NCBI RefSeq assembly: GCF_000621125.1
Contig: NZ_JHZC01000005.1
Coordinates: 1-64,000 of the forward strand
DNA length: 64,000 bases
Direction of reading: 5' to 3'
DNA from: Maribacter antarcticus DSM 21422
GTDB taxonomy: Bacteria; Bacteroidota; Bacteroidia; Flavobacteriales; Flavobacteriaceae
A program made the translations under genes and the position numbers. Below, in pieces: positions 14,992 through 23,728 of this stretch; positions within the stretch are counted from its first letter, which is position 1, and the number at the start of each line of letters is the position of its first letter. A model generated the notes under the pieces. It searched no databases. It was not told the origin of the DNA and saw only the letters and a program-made list of their open reading frames with translations.

Positions 14992-15375
14992 TTAGTTTTT
15001 AGACACGGCATAGGCCCAATAAATGAGCAAAGGATGAATAACTATCAATCGAGTCCAAGAAACCCAATTAGGTACACAAAGTCCGCCTGCATCACAGGAG
15101 CCTATTTGAATAAAGTAAACGTGGGATGGGACTAAAAGTATGAGTAATACCATAATACCATAACACGCTGTTTTTCTATATTTCGGTAGTAAAATTAAAA
15201 TTCCAAGCAACAGTTCCACAAGTCCAACAACATAATTGATAAAAATCGCTTTTGGAATATAATCTGGTATTAGACCCAGATAAAACGCAGGGTTTATAAA
15301 GTGGTATACGCCGGCTATACAATAGAATGCTGCTAGTAATATAACAAGGGACTTGTAAGTTAAGTTAATTTCCAT
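14992..15375 (-). CDS. DoxX/MauE-like small membrane protein
   Basis: This 127-residue, four-helix membrane protein has LLAAFYCIAGVYHFINPAFY, LGLIPDYIPKAIFINYVVG and VELLLGILILLPKYRKTACY. These are features of the DoxX/MauE-type superfamily, in which helix 1 carries an H-F-NP pattern. Members are linked to quinone or thiol redox partners. Two Cys (CDAGGLC) lie in the third loop and could form a disulfide. It overlaps the upstream gene by 16 bp, which implies coupled translation. Substrate unknown. Confidence 0.8.
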   Translation of the reverse strand: MEINLTYKSLVILLAAFYCIAGVYHFINPAFYLGLIPDYIPKAIFINYVVGLVELLLGILILLPKYRKTACYGIMVLLILLVPSHVYFIQIGSCDAGGLCVPNWVSWTRLIVIHPLLIYWAYAVSKN

Positions 15376-15743
15376 TTATAATCAACGTGTACCTTTTTAA
15401 GAATAAGAAAGAACGGAATCCACCAGATAAAATCATTGGTAATGAGGGTGTATATAAATTCAAAAGGAACGATATCCTGTACGTAATTAAACAGAAAGCC
15501 TAGCGGTCCAAAAATTTTTCCAAGAAAACCAACAGCTACTATAGGCCAGTGGCGCATGGGGTCGTAGGAGGCCCACCAATAACCAACGCCGTACACACCA
15601 ATAACCATACCCATTCCTTGCCAAACCAAGGGGTGGTTTAGGGGCTCCATACCAACGAATTCAAAAAACTGATTAGGAAAAAGAACAACCCATGCACCCC
15701 ATAGAATGTTATAAATTGCGGCAAGTTTTAGTGTAATTTTCAT
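15360..15743 (-). CDS. Small four-helix membrane protein
   Basis: This 127-residue membrane protein is rich in aromatic residues: YNILWGAWVVLFPNQFFEFV, VYGVGYWWASYDPMRHWP, NDFIWWIPFFLILKK. Four membrane segments are likely. Homologues are sometimes labelled alkyl hydroperoxide reductase in databases, which the sequence does not support: there is no peroxiredoxin fold or active Cys. Its ATG overlaps the pirin stop (ATGA), and its 3' end overlaps the DoxX-like gene, so it is part of a coupled operon. Confidence 0.72.
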   Translation of the reverse strand: MKITLKLAAIYNILWGAWVVLFPNQFFEFVGMEPLNHPLVWQGMGMVIGVYGVGYWWASYDPMRHWPIVAVGFLGKIFGPLGFLFNYVQDIVPFEFIYTLITNDFIWWIPFFLILKKVHVDYKWKLT

Positions 15744-16732
15744 GCTTTTTCTTCAAGTGTTCCATCAGGATATTTGGCAAACCTTCCTTTGTTTTTGTCA
15801 TGCACGTGATCCGGGTAACGCCAAGGCCAACCACCAAACTGAGTCAATTTATATTCCTGCATTGCAGCTTGTATTTCGGCTTCCGTGTTCATGACAAACG
15901 GACCGTATTTAACAACCGGCTCATTAATAGGTTTTCCCTGCAGCATAAGAAGATGTGCCTGAGAATTTCCAGCAGTAATGGTAACTTCTTTCGAGGCATC
16001 CAATTTTATTCCATGATTGGGCAAAACGGCTGAGCCAGTAATTTCTATGGTGTCACCCTCATAAAAGTATAAGGTTCTAGTGACTTCAATATCCGATTTT
16101 GGCAAAGAGAATGTACCATTAGGTGCTATATGAATGTTCCAAATAGCGACACTGTTAGCTGCATTGGCTGCCCAGGAGTTAGGAGCAGGTTCAGGAGCTT
16201 TTTCCACACCATACTGTCCTGCAATAATTTTTAAACTCGCATTTTCAGTTTTTATAACCGGAATATCTTCATGCCAAAGCATTTTAAAATAGGGGTCGAC
16301 GAATTTATTTGATGTAGGCAAGTTTAACCATATCTGAAAAAGTTCTAAAGGGTTTTCTTTCTCGGTATGTACTAAAGGGAACATTTCGCAGTGTTGTACA
16401 CCTTTACCAGCGGTCATCCATTGTACATCCCCTTCTCCAAAACGTCCGGCAGCACCAAGGGAATCGGAATGATCACAAAACCCTTTGTTTACTATGGTAA
16501 TCGTTTCAAAACCGCGATGTGGATGCGCTGGAAAGCCAGGAATCGTTTGTCCATGGTACATGCGCCAACCATCTTTTACCGTAAAGTCATTACCTAAATT
16601 TCGCCCTTCTAAAGAGGCATCTGGTGCCATATCTTGTTTCCCTTTTGGGTACTGATCCAAGTGGTATACACAAAATAAAAAAGGATCTTCTGTTTGCCAT
16701 GGAAAACCTAACTTGAAAATTTCTTTTATCAT
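15740..16732 (-). CDS. Pirin family protein
   Basis: This 330-residue protein has the two-cupin pirin fold. The N-terminal metal motif is PAHPHRGFETITIV (two His) with a later MTAGKGVQHCEMF (His, Glu), the usual Fe-binding set. The second cupin runs from about residue 195. Some pirins act as quercetin 2,3-dioxygenases, others as redox-responsive regulators. At 330 residues it is longer than the ordinary 230-290, with an extended C-terminus (GGWPWRYPDHVHDKNKGRFA). It heads the operon with three small membrane proteins, which suggests an envelope redox or stress role. Confidence 0.9.
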   Translation of the reverse strand: MIKEIFKLGFPWQTEDPFLFCVYHLDQYPKGKQDMAPDASLEGRNLGNDFTVKDGWRMYHGQTIPGFPAHPHRGFETITIVNKGFCDHSDSLGAAGRFGEGDVQWMTAGKGVQHCEMFPLVHTEKENPLELFQIWLNLPTSNKFVDPYFKMLWHEDIPVIKTENASLKIIAGQYGVEKAPEPAPNSWAANAANSVAIWNIHIAPNGTFSLPKSDIEVTRTLYFYEGDTIEITGSAVLPNHGIKLDASKEVTITAGNSQAHLLMLQGKPINEPVVKYGPFVMNTEAEIQAAMQEYKLTQFGGWPWRYPDHVHDKNKGRFAKYPDGTLEEKA

Positions 16733-16898
16733 GATACGGTGATTGGTTTGACGAAAAGTTTATTTCTTCAGTTTAAGAATAAGAGCTACAGCAACAAACG
16801 TATTATTTACATTACTTCTATTCTTATTGGCTAAATAATAATCCTAATATCTATCTTTTCGCGCTGTTCCTTTCCAATAATAGTAATTTGTTTAAATT
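16733..16898. other. Intergenic stretch upstream of pirin operon
   Basis: No gene or clear promoter box was found. Together with 17151-17572 it forms a low-coding stretch of about 840 bp with two doubtful short ORFs, which looks like decayed sequence. Confidence 0.4.
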
Positions 16899-17150
16899 TT
16901 AATTATCCTGATACTCGAATTCAAGAATTTCTTTTAGCTTTAATAAGTTTGAATTGTTTGGGTGTTCTTCCAAGCGCTTGTTTAATACTTCTTTTGCTTT
17001 ATTGCAGTTTTCGAACTCACTTTCACATCTATACACATAGGCGGAAGCAAGTCGAAAATTTAAGTCATACTGGGTTGGAAAAATTTTAAGTGCTTTTATA
17101 TTAAAGAATGGCCTAATTCTATTTTTTATTTTTCCACCATTGATTACCAT
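16899..17150 (-). CDS. Short TPR-like ORF, possibly a gene remnant
   Basis: The 83-residue frame starts at ATG 17150. Its second half (LKIFPTQYDLNFRLASAYVY, then KAKEVLNKRLEEHPNNSNLL) has the helix-turn-helix rhythm of one or two tetratricopeptide repeats. There is no signal peptide, and the N-terminus looks unlike a repeat. A complete TPR protein would normally be longer, so this may be the 3' remnant of a decayed gene. Surrounding DNA is non-coding on both sides. Function unknown. Confidence 0.35.
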   Translation of the reverse strand: MVINGGKIKNRIRPFFNIKALKIFPTQYDLNFRLASAYVYRCESEFENCNKAKEVLNKRLEEHPNNSNLLKLKEILEFEYQDN

Positions 17151-17222
17151 TAGCTATTAATCTCAAGTATTCATATGCAACCTTAATTTAATTCTATTTT
17201 TTAAAAGCTATTTTGATATTCA

Positions 17223-17408
17223 TTAATGGAGTTGAACACGATATAAGGTACAATTACACATGAAGCTAAAATAAGCCCAGCGTTTGTTCTGTTTTCTTTT
17301 CTTCTGTTTTAAAACCTTTTTTCGAATAACAGCTATTTCTTGTTTCGTAAGCTTCTTAACGTCTACTTTACCTAAAGCTGCCTTTACATACTCCTTTTTT
17401 AAGTTCAA
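17223..17408 (-). CDS. Doubtful small basic ORF
   Basis: The 61-codon frame starts at a TTG (17408). The first 45 residues are strongly basic and plausible as protein (EYVKAALGKVDVKKLTKQEI then a Lys/Arg-rich helix), while the last 15 look random. It may be a frameshifted small gene. No family is recognised. Confidence 0.25.
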   Translation of the reverse strand: MNLKKEYVKAALGKVDVKKLTKQEIAVIRKKVLKQKKRKQNKRWAYFSFMCNCTLYRVQLH

Positions 17409-17572
17409 AAATGATTAGTCAGGTCGGAATAAACTATGTCTCCTGAGCAATTTTTTGTTATTACGCAGGCTTGTAATCATACGTTGAATGCTACCTCATA
17501 CTGCCACATTTTTACTGTCTAGTATTCAATTAAATTGGTTGTTAAATTAATATATAAGAAAGTGATTATAGA

Positions 17573-18019
17573 TTAATGTTTAACAGTATTAATTTCTATC
17601 CAATATTCGTCTGGATCTTGCAGGTAAATTTGTCGCACCCCATCGGTTCTCAAGGTTACAGCATTTTCTTTTCCAGGCCAATCGGAGTAAGGAGTATCAT
17701 TTTTTTCCAGATGGGCGATAACACCATCTAAGTCTTGGGTAGCCAAGCATAGATGCATGGACTTGTTCTTTTCAAAAGGGGCAAATTCTTTTTGAATAAG
17801 ATGTATTTGAGAGCTACCATCAACCACAAACCAACGAAATCCCGGTTTTTTATCGGGGTGCGGTGTTTCCGTCAGTTGCAAGATAGTCCCATAAAATTCA
17901 GCACTCTTATCCACATCGTCTACCACGATGGCAAAGTGGTCAATTTTAAAATCGAAAGACTGGCCACTCACTATTACAGAAAAGAGACAAATCAAAACAA
18001 TCGAATACAACTTTTTCAT
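17573..18019 (-). CDS. Exported VOC-superfamily (glyoxalase-like) protein
   Basis: This 148-residue protein has a cleavable signal peptide (MKKLYSIVLICLFSVIVSG). One VOC module follows: DHFAIVVDDVDKSAEFYGTI at the start, MHLCLATQDLDGVIAHLEKN in the middle, and YLQDPDEYWIEINTV at the end. The metal ligand pattern (His near 28, His near 89, Glu in WIEIN) is present. VOC proteins include lyases, dioxygenases and drug-binding proteins; the substrate here is unknown. The periplasmic location is unusual for glyoxalase I. It lies 20 bp after the Lacal_2735-type gene and probably shares a transcript with the M20 hydrolase gene. Confidence 0.85.
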   Translation of the reverse strand: MKKLYSIVLICLFSVIVSGQSFDFKIDHFAIVVDDVDKSAEFYGTILQLTETPHPDKKPGFRWFVVDGSSQIHLIQKEFAPFEKNKSMHLCLATQDLDGVIAHLEKNDTPYSDWPGKENAVTLRTDGVRQIYLQDPDEYWIEINTVKH

Positions 18020-18039
18020 AGCTACATGTAGTTTTTAGC

Positions 18040-18210
18040 CTATTTGTTATCCAAGGCGTCTATCTGTTTTTGAATAGCATCTGCATCTGCATATTTACCA
18101 TCACTGGCAGAGCGATTGGATTTAGACAAATCAAAGGCCTCTTTCATTAACTTTTTGTAATTCTCTTCTAACTTTTCTTTTTCTGTCTTCTTTTTAAATA
18201 TTCCGAACAT
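18040..18210 (-). CDS. Lacal_2735 family small protein
   Basis: An ATG at 18210 opens 56 codons. The product starts MFGIFKKKTEKEKLEENYKK and continues with LMKEAFDLSKSNRSASDGKY and a short helical tail. This is the pattern of the Lacal_2735 family, a small, highly charged, helical cytoplasmic protein conserved in Flavobacteriaceae with unknown function. It sits between the M20 hydrolase and VOC genes with 20-bp gaps on each side on the same strand, so it belongs to that transcript. Confidence 0.85.
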   Translation of the reverse strand: MFGIFKKKTEKEKLEENYKKLMKEAFDLSKSNRSASDGKYADADAIQKQIDALDNK

Positions 18211-18230
18211 ATCAATTTTTAGTTTTAATA

Positions 18231-19658
18231 TTAATTTCCGTTAAGTGGCGGTGGGCCTTCTATCATAGGCTCATACACCTCGTCACCTTTTCTAGTTTTA
18301 AATTCTTCTTTTACTTCTTGTACCATTTTGGGGTTTTCAAATAAATCTACCATCGTCATCGCCATAGCTTTCGAAGCATAAACCATGCCTTTATGACCAA
18401 TAGACATGCCGCCACAGGCTACTACCGCCCAAGAATGCCAAGGTGTATCCTTAGGGGCTACTGTCGCGCTTAAGTTAATATTGGGAACGTTCCAGCTCAC
18501 ATCGCCAACATCTGTTGAGCCACCGCCAGCATTTTTATCTGTTTCCCTTAGCGGATTAATTGAGCTATCCATACCAACTTCTGGCTTACCAGTCGCTTTT
18601 TGAATCGCCTTTCCGAATACAGTTTCCTCTTCGGTATATGCTATTGCTCCTAAAAGCTCTAAGTTTTTCTGCATAATAGCACCGCCAGTTCGGTTTATTA
18701 AGGTCTCATAAATTCCCGAAACTAGTGATATCTTATAGCTTACATCTGCCATAATAGCCGCTCCTTCGGCCATCTCTTTTACACGCTCGTACGTAGGTAA
18801 CATTATTTTTCGTCTTGGGTCGCGAACACGAACCCATAGCTTTGCATAATCTGGAACAACGTTTACGACTTGTCCACCATCCTGTATATGATAATGTATT
18901 CTTGAAGTAGGTAAAATATGCTCTCTGTAGTAATTGATACCCGTAGTATACAATTCTAAGGCATCCGACGCACTTTTTCCGTTCCACGGGTCCATGGAAG
19001 CATGCGCTGCCTGTCCATTAAATTCAACTATAAAATCTATGAGCGAAAGTCCACTTTGTACATCGGCCTCGGTACTTGCTCCAGGATGCCAACTTACGTT
19101 TACATCAACATCGTCCCAAAGTCCAGCCTTCACCATCCATACTTTCGCAAAGTACTTTTCTTCTGCGGGCGTTCCTAGAAACTTCACGGTTCCTTTGATT
19201 TTTCCGGCATCCATAAGTTCCTTTATCGCTATTGCAGAGCCAAGGCTAGCGGTGCCAAAGAGGTTATGGCCACATCCATGACCGGCCGCTCCTGGGTTTA
19301 GTGCTTCCTTTATCGGCGAAGCTTTTTGAGAAATACCAGGAAGGGCATCAAACTCACCAAGAATGCTTATTACTGGAGAACCAGAGCCATAGGTTGCAGT
19401 AAACGCCGTTGGTATATCGGCAACACCGCGAGTTACCGTCATTCCATTTTTCTCCGCGTAGTTTGCGAGTATCTCGGCAGATCCAGTCTCATCGAAAGCA
19501 GTTTCCGCGAGAGCCCAAATAGAATCACTAATTTTTATAAGCTCATTTTTATGTTTTTCTACCGATGCTATAAGTGCTTTTTTATTCGTACTTATTTTTT
19601 GAGCGGATAAGGAAAAGCAAAAGACGAAAAGCAAAAAGGTTAGAATTGTTTTTTTCAT
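18231..19658 (-). CDS. Exported M20-family amidohydrolase (AbgB-like)
   Basis: This 475-residue zinc hydrolase has a signal peptide (MKKTILTFLLFVFCFSLSAQ). Metal and catalytic motifs are ILGEFDALPGI, AAGHGCGHNLFG, GTPAEE and WHPGAS. A dimerisation domain with NGQAAHASMDPWNGKSASDA lies in the middle. This is the M20D pattern, closest to AbgB (p-aminobenzoyl-glutamate hydrolase) and related aminoacylases. The export signal implies breakdown of acylated amino acids or peptides in the periplasm. First gene of a probable three-gene transcript. Confidence 0.92.
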   Translation of the reverse strand: MKKTILTFLLFVFCFSLSAQKISTNKKALIASVEKHKNELIKISDSIWALAETAFDETGSAEILANYAEKNGMTVTRGVADIPTAFTATYGSGSPVISILGEFDALPGISQKASPIKEALNPGAAGHGCGHNLFGTASLGSAIAIKELMDAGKIKGTVKFLGTPAEEKYFAKVWMVKAGLWDDVDVNVSWHPGASTEADVQSGLSLIDFIVEFNGQAAHASMDPWNGKSASDALELYTTGINYYREHILPTSRIHYHIQDGGQVVNVVPDYAKLWVRVRDPRRKIMLPTYERVKEMAEGAAIMADVSYKISLVSGIYETLINRTGGAIMQKNLELLGAIAYTEEETVFGKAIQKATGKPEVGMDSSINPLRETDKNAGGGSTDVGDVSWNVPNINLSATVAPKDTPWHSWAVVACGGMSIGHKGMVYASKAMAMTMVDLFENPKMVQEVKEEFKTRKGDEVYEPMIEGPPPLNGN

Positions 19659-19736
19659 GGGTATTCTTATTTAAGTTGGTGTTTTTTTAATCGAATTTAA
19701 AGATAATCAAACTTGGAGTAATACGGTTTCCAAATT

Positions 19737-21212
19737 TCAGTTATGTTGGTCCCAAACCGGCCTTCCTGGTAAGGTGTGTTTTGCTATTATTCGCTTACTT
19801 TCCTTTTTTGTTTTAGGACTCTTTTTATAAGTATATAAAGCATCGCTGGCGAATTTTCGCATCTTTGATATGGATACAATAGGTTGTGGGTAGTCTTTTC
19901 CTAATTCAAACCCTAAAAACTGTAGCTCCATTTGCGGTATTTCCCAGGGCTCATGAATATACTGATAAGGGAGAGCTGCTAGTTCTGGAACCCATTTTTT
20001 GATAAAAACGCCATTGGCATCGTGTTCCTTGCTATTTTTTATAGGATTATAAATACGAATCGTATTTACGCCAGTCTCGCCAGATTGCATGTTTAACTGC
20101 GGAAAATGAATACCTGGCTCAAAGTCCAAAAAGTTTTGGGCCAAATGTTCTGTGCAATCTTGCCAAGGTTGCCATAGCAGATGGGTAAAGAAGGAAGCCA
20201 GCATGGCTCGCAGTCTAAAATTAACGAACCCGGTGGTAACCAAACACCGCATAGCAGCATCTATAAGGGGAATTCCCGTTTGACCTTCTCGCCAGGCCTT
20301 CTGTAAATGGAGCTGCCTTGGTTTGTCTAGTTCGTGATACCCCTTGTTCACACTTCTAAACTCCATCTCACCCTCCATTTCAAATTTTTGGATAAAGTGT
20401 GCTTGCCAGCGCATGCGGGAAAGAAAGGAACTTAGGTTTCTTTTGTTGTTCACGCTTTTCTTGTGCCCTGCTGCATATTGGCATACCTGTCTGGCAGACA
20501 AGCACCCCCAAGCAAGGTATGGAGAAATCCTACTACTATGTTTACGAGATGTTGCAGGTTTCGAATAATTCGAATTATAACCCCAAATACGCTCATTTAA
20601 AAAAGAATCTAAGTATTTAACGGCATAAGATGTTCCTCCTTTTTGAATTTGAGAATCTAATTGAGTGTCCAGAGAAACCGTTTTAAAATGTGTTTCTGTA
20701 AATTTTTCGATAGTGGAAATAGGGTAGAAGCTCCCTAATTCCATTTGTGGTTTATCAATGTTGGTATTCACAAAAGCAACCCAGTCGTTTTTCCATTGCT
20801 TTCTATTCTTTATGCCTCTGAAAACACCATTTTGTATGCTTTCTTCCCAAGTGATTACATGTTCCCCACACCATTTCGAAACCGCTTTATCGCGGTCATA
20901 CGTCATTTTCATCCCCGTTTCTTGGTAGGAAAAAATATGAGATATACTATCGTGGTCATTCAGCTTTTTGAATACAGATAAAATCTCCTCTGTAACGACA
21001 AGTATATTGGTGTCATAGGAAAGGAGCTGTCTTTGAAGATCGCCTAGGCTCTGCTTTATAAAATTAGTGTGCTTTTTACTGTAATGCGAATCATTAGCCC
21101 AAATAGGTTCAAAACTATAAAGTAATAGTATTTTTTCTTTAGTAGCAATAGCCTTTACCAAAGGCTCATGATCCAACAGTCTTAAATCCCTTTTGAACCA
21201 AACAACAACCAT
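19737..21212 (-). CDS. Cryptochrome/photolyase family protein (divergent)
   Basis: This 491-residue flavoprotein has the N-terminal photolyase alpha/beta domain (VVVWFKRDLRLLDHEPLVKA) and a C-terminal FAD domain. Visible there are SRISPYLAWGCLSARQVCQY, FLSRMRWQAHFIQKFEME, IPLIDAAMRCLVTTGFVNFR and the block FEPGIHFPQLNMQSGETG then VNTIRIYNP. The FAD block differs from the CPD photolyase next to it (which reads ANVGNWQWAAGSG), so this is a separate subgroup and may be a blue-light sensor or a (6-4)-type enzyme. It overlaps the upstream photolyase gene by 1 bp (TAATG) and is the last gene of the light-response operon. Confidence 0.9.
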   Translation of the reverse strand: MVVVWFKRDLRLLDHEPLVKAIATKEKILLLYSFEPIWANDSHYSKKHTNFIKQSLGDLQRQLLSYDTNILVVTEEILSVFKKLNDHDSISHIFSYQETGMKMTYDRDKAVSKWCGEHVITWEESIQNGVFRGIKNRKQWKNDWVAFVNTNIDKPQMELGSFYPISTIEKFTETHFKTVSLDTQLDSQIQKGGTSYAVKYLDSFLNERIWGYNSNYSKPATSRKHSSRISPYLAWGCLSARQVCQYAAGHKKSVNNKRNLSSFLSRMRWQAHFIQKFEMEGEMEFRSVNKGYHELDKPRQLHLQKAWREGQTGIPLIDAAMRCLVTTGFVNFRLRAMLASFFTHLLWQPWQDCTEHLAQNFLDFEPGIHFPQLNMQSGETGVNTIRIYNPIKNSKEHDANGVFIKKWVPELAALPYQYIHEPWEIPQMELQFLGFELGKDYPQPIVSISKMRKFASDALYTYKKSPKTKKESKRIIAKHTLPGRPVWDQHN

Positions 21213-22519
21213 TAAGCTACAGCATCTTTATAGGTTTTAAGACAGCGTTCCCTAGCCATCTTATGGTCTACCATTTTTTCAGGATAGGTCAATTCCTGCA
21301 AATCCGGAACCCATGTATTGATATATTCTTTTTGTTTATCGAATTTATCTACTTGTGTCATGGGGTTAAATATTCGAAAATACGGAGCAGCATCTACGCC
21401 ACTACCTGCCGCCCATTGCCAGTTACCCACATTGGCACTCATATCATAGTCCAATAGTTTTTCTGCAAAATAAGTTTCGCCCCAGCGCCAATCTATCAGT
21501 AAATGTTTGCAAAGGAAACTAGCGACGAGCATACGCACTCTGTTATGCATATAACCTGTTGCATTTAGCTCTCGCATTCCTGCATCTACCAATGCATATC
21601 CTGTCATTCCGTTTTTCCATTTTCCAAATTCGGCCTCATCGTTACGCCAATCTATTCGGTCATACTTAGGTCTAAATGCTTTTTCCTTAGTATGTGGAAA
21701 ATGCCATAGAATCTGCATAAAAAATTCACGCCAAATAAGCTCGCTCCAAAATACCTCGTTTTCTTCAGCAATCGCTTTTTTCATCATCTCACGTACCGAT
21801 ACGGTGCCAAAGCGTAAATGAGGCCCTAAACGGGACGTCCCATTTTTTATGGCTGGAAAATTCCGAGTATCCTCATAATTATTAATGAGAGCAGGAGTTG
21901 CAGTGTAATCTGGAACCTTTATTTCTGATGTCTCAAATCCCATATTCGAAAGTGATACGTTTGGTAGGTTGGCATCTGCGATAAGATTATCCATGTACTC
22001 CCTTGTATCGTAGATACTAAGATGGTTCGCATTAAAAAGCGATTTCCATTTATTTTTAAAAGGGGTGTAGACCACGTATGGTTTCCCATCGTCCTTTACA
22101 ACCTCGTCTTTTTCAAAAATGACTTGATCTTTATAAGTTTTGAAGGGGATATGATGTTTCTCAAAAAATGTTGCCATTTCGGTATCCCTTACCTTGGCAT
22201 ATGGCTCGTAATCATGGTTGGTATACACCCCTTGCACTTCATACGCTTTTGCCACTTCCCCGAATACGTCTATTGGCTTTCCATGAAATAGCCCTATCGA
22301 ACTATCATAATTGCTTTGTAGTGTATCCCTCATTTTCTGAAGGGTTTCGTGAAGAAAAGTTACGCGAGCATCATCTTTAGGTAACTTATCCACTATTTCC
22401 GTATCAAAAATAAAAATAGGAAGTACTGGAAAATCACTTTTTAGGGCTTCCAAAAAGCCATAATTATCTTCCAAGCGTAAATCCCTTCGAAACCAAAAAA
22501 CAGAAACCTTTTTACTCAT
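21212..22519 (-). CDS. phrB: Deoxyribodipyrimidine photolyase (class I CPD type)
   Basis: This 435-residue enzyme repairs UV-induced pyrimidine dimers using blue light and FADH-. The N-terminal antenna domain starts VSVFWFRRDLRLEDNYGFLE. The FAD domain has TSRLGPHLRFGTVSVRE, WSELIWREFFMQILWHFP, and the class I signature VGNWQWAAGSGVDAAPYFRI followed by FNPMTQ. Electron-transfer Trp residues are in place. It lies third in the SRPBCC-SDR-photolyase-cryptochrome operon with gaps of 1 bp or less to its neighbours. Confidence 0.95.
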   Translation of the reverse strand: MSKKVSVFWFRRDLRLEDNYGFLEALKSDFPVLPIFIFDTEIVDKLPKDDARVTFLHETLQKMRDTLQSNYDSSIGLFHGKPIDVFGEVAKAYEVQGVYTNHDYEPYAKVRDTEMATFFEKHHIPFKTYKDQVIFEKDEVVKDDGKPYVVYTPFKNKWKSLFNANHLSIYDTREYMDNLIADANLPNVSLSNMGFETSEIKVPDYTATPALINNYEDTRNFPAIKNGTSRLGPHLRFGTVSVREMMKKAIAEENEVFWSELIWREFFMQILWHFPHTKEKAFRPKYDRIDWRNDEAEFGKWKNGMTGYALVDAGMRELNATGYMHNRVRMLVASFLCKHLLIDWRWGETYFAEKLLDYDMSANVGNWQWAAGSGVDAAPYFRIFNPMTQVDKFDKQKEYINTWVPDLQELTYPEKMVDHKMARERCLKTYKDAVA

Positions 22520-22520
22520 A

Positions 22521-23213
22521 TTATGAAATATTCAAGGTAGACATACCGCCATCAACACCAACAATTTGTCCAGTCATCCAGCTGCTATCATCGCTCAATA
22601 AAAATGCTGCAATGTTTGCAATATCCTCAGGTTTTCCAACTCTTTTTAGTGGGTGACGTTGCGACATCATTTCTACTTTTTTATCGTTACTTAATAAGCG
22701 ACCAGCTAAAGGTGTATCTACCAAGGATGGGGCAACTACATTTACACGTATTTTAGGCGCATACTCCGCTGCCATGGATTTTGTAAAACCTTCTATTGCT
22801 CCTTTTGCTGCGGCAACACTGGTGTGAAAAGGCATTCCTGTTCCTACAGCAACAGTACTAAAAAATACCATACTTGCTCCTTCCGCCATTTTCCCAATTA
22901 TAGTTTTAACCGTTTTCACCAAACTGAAAAAATTCAATTGCATATCCTGTTCAAAAGTATCTAAACTCATCATTTTAAATGGTTTTAGATTGATGCTTCC
23001 TGGGCAATATACAAATCCATGGAGTTCATCTGGCAACCTAGAGGTATCCAAAGTGTCAGTCGTTGCATCGAACGGAATATGTGTTACGTTGAGTCCGTCC
23101 AACCCCTCGGTGGTCCGCGATGCTACAAAAACGGTGTGATTATTATGTAATAAATGAACTAAGGAGTGACCAATACCATGGGTTCCTCCAATTAATAGTA
23201 TGTTTTTACTCAT
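22521..23213 (-). CDS. SDR-family protein lacking the catalytic Tyr
   Basis: This 230-residue Rossmann-fold short-chain dehydrogenase/reductase has the nucleotide motif GGTHGIGHSLVHLL (residues 9-22) and a C-terminal DDSSWMTGQIVGVDGGMSTL typical of the family. The active site is odd: Ser119 and Lys137 are present, but the residue four before the Lys is Val133 where Tyr is expected (HTSVAAAKGA). Ordinary SDR chemistry is therefore doubtful. It lies between the SRPBCC and photolyase genes with gaps of 1-3 bp, so it belongs to the light-response operon, perhaps in pigment or cofactor metabolism (inference). Confidence 0.88.
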   Translation of the reverse strand: MSKNILLIGGTHGIGHSLVHLLHNNHTVFVASRTTEGLDGLNVTHIPFDATTDTLDTSRLPDELHGFVYCPGSINLKPFKMMSLDTFEQDMQLNFFSLVKTVKTIIGKMAEGASMVFFSTVAVGTGMPFHTSVAAAKGAIEGFTKSMAAEYAPKIRVNVVAPSLVDTPLAGRLLSNDKKVEMMSQRHPLKRVGKPEDIANIAAFLLSDDSSWMTGQIVGVDGGMSTLNIS

Positions 23214-23216
23214 GAC

Positions 23217-23714
23217 TTAAAATGATTTAAAGTGAATTTCTTTTTCTGAACCTGGTATGCTACCAAAACGTTCAATTAACTGGTGCTCTCTGTACTCAAA
23301 TATTTGACTCAACTGTTTCTTTACAATTATGGGGTGTGCTATTTGTCCGAATATGCCAAATGGAATTTTATAATCAATAATATCTTCCATTTCTACTCCG
23401 CCATCTACTTCATTGATAAAATGCTTGTGATGCCACAGCGCATAAGGCCCAAAACGTTGTTCGTCCACAAAATATTCGCCTTGCTTCACATGTGTGATTT
23501 CGGTGACCCATTTTGTGGTATATCCTGGAAGTGGGGAAACTTTATATTGAATGATTTGACCGGCGTACATAGGTTTGTCAGCACCCGATAGAATGGTAAA
23601 TCCCATATGCTTAGGTGTAATTTCCTGCAAATTTTTAGGACTCGACAAAAAATCCCATGCTTGTTGCCTAGAAATTGGAAAAGATTGTTTGGCATGCAGT
23701 TGGTATAGTTTCAT
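23217..23714 (-). CDS. SRPBCC family ligand-binding protein, first gene of photolyase operon
   Basis: This 165-residue protein has the START/Bet v1-like fold: FPISRQQAWDFLSSPKNLQE then ITPKHMGFTIL, and a FVDEQRFGPYALWHHKHFIN segment. These are typical of the SRPBCC group often found beside photolyase or carotenoid genes. It probably binds a hydrophobic ligand; none is known. It is the promoter-proximal gene of the operon. Its leader is only about 8-10 nt from the predicted start site. Confidence 0.88.
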   Translation of the reverse strand: MKLYQLHAKQSFPISRQQAWDFLSSPKNLQEITPKHMGFTILSGADKPMYAGQIIQYKVSPLPGYTTKWVTEITHVKQGEYFVDEQRFGPYALWHHKHFINEVDGGVEMEDIIDYKIPFGIFGQIAHPIIVKKQLSQIFEYREHQLIERFGSIPGSEKEIHFKSF

Positions 23715-23728
23715 CCAGGTATTTTTAA

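Noticed and set aside
15360-15743. Alkyl hydroperoxide reductase annotation for the small membrane protein
   Set aside because: The protein is a four-helix membrane protein with no peroxiredoxin motif.
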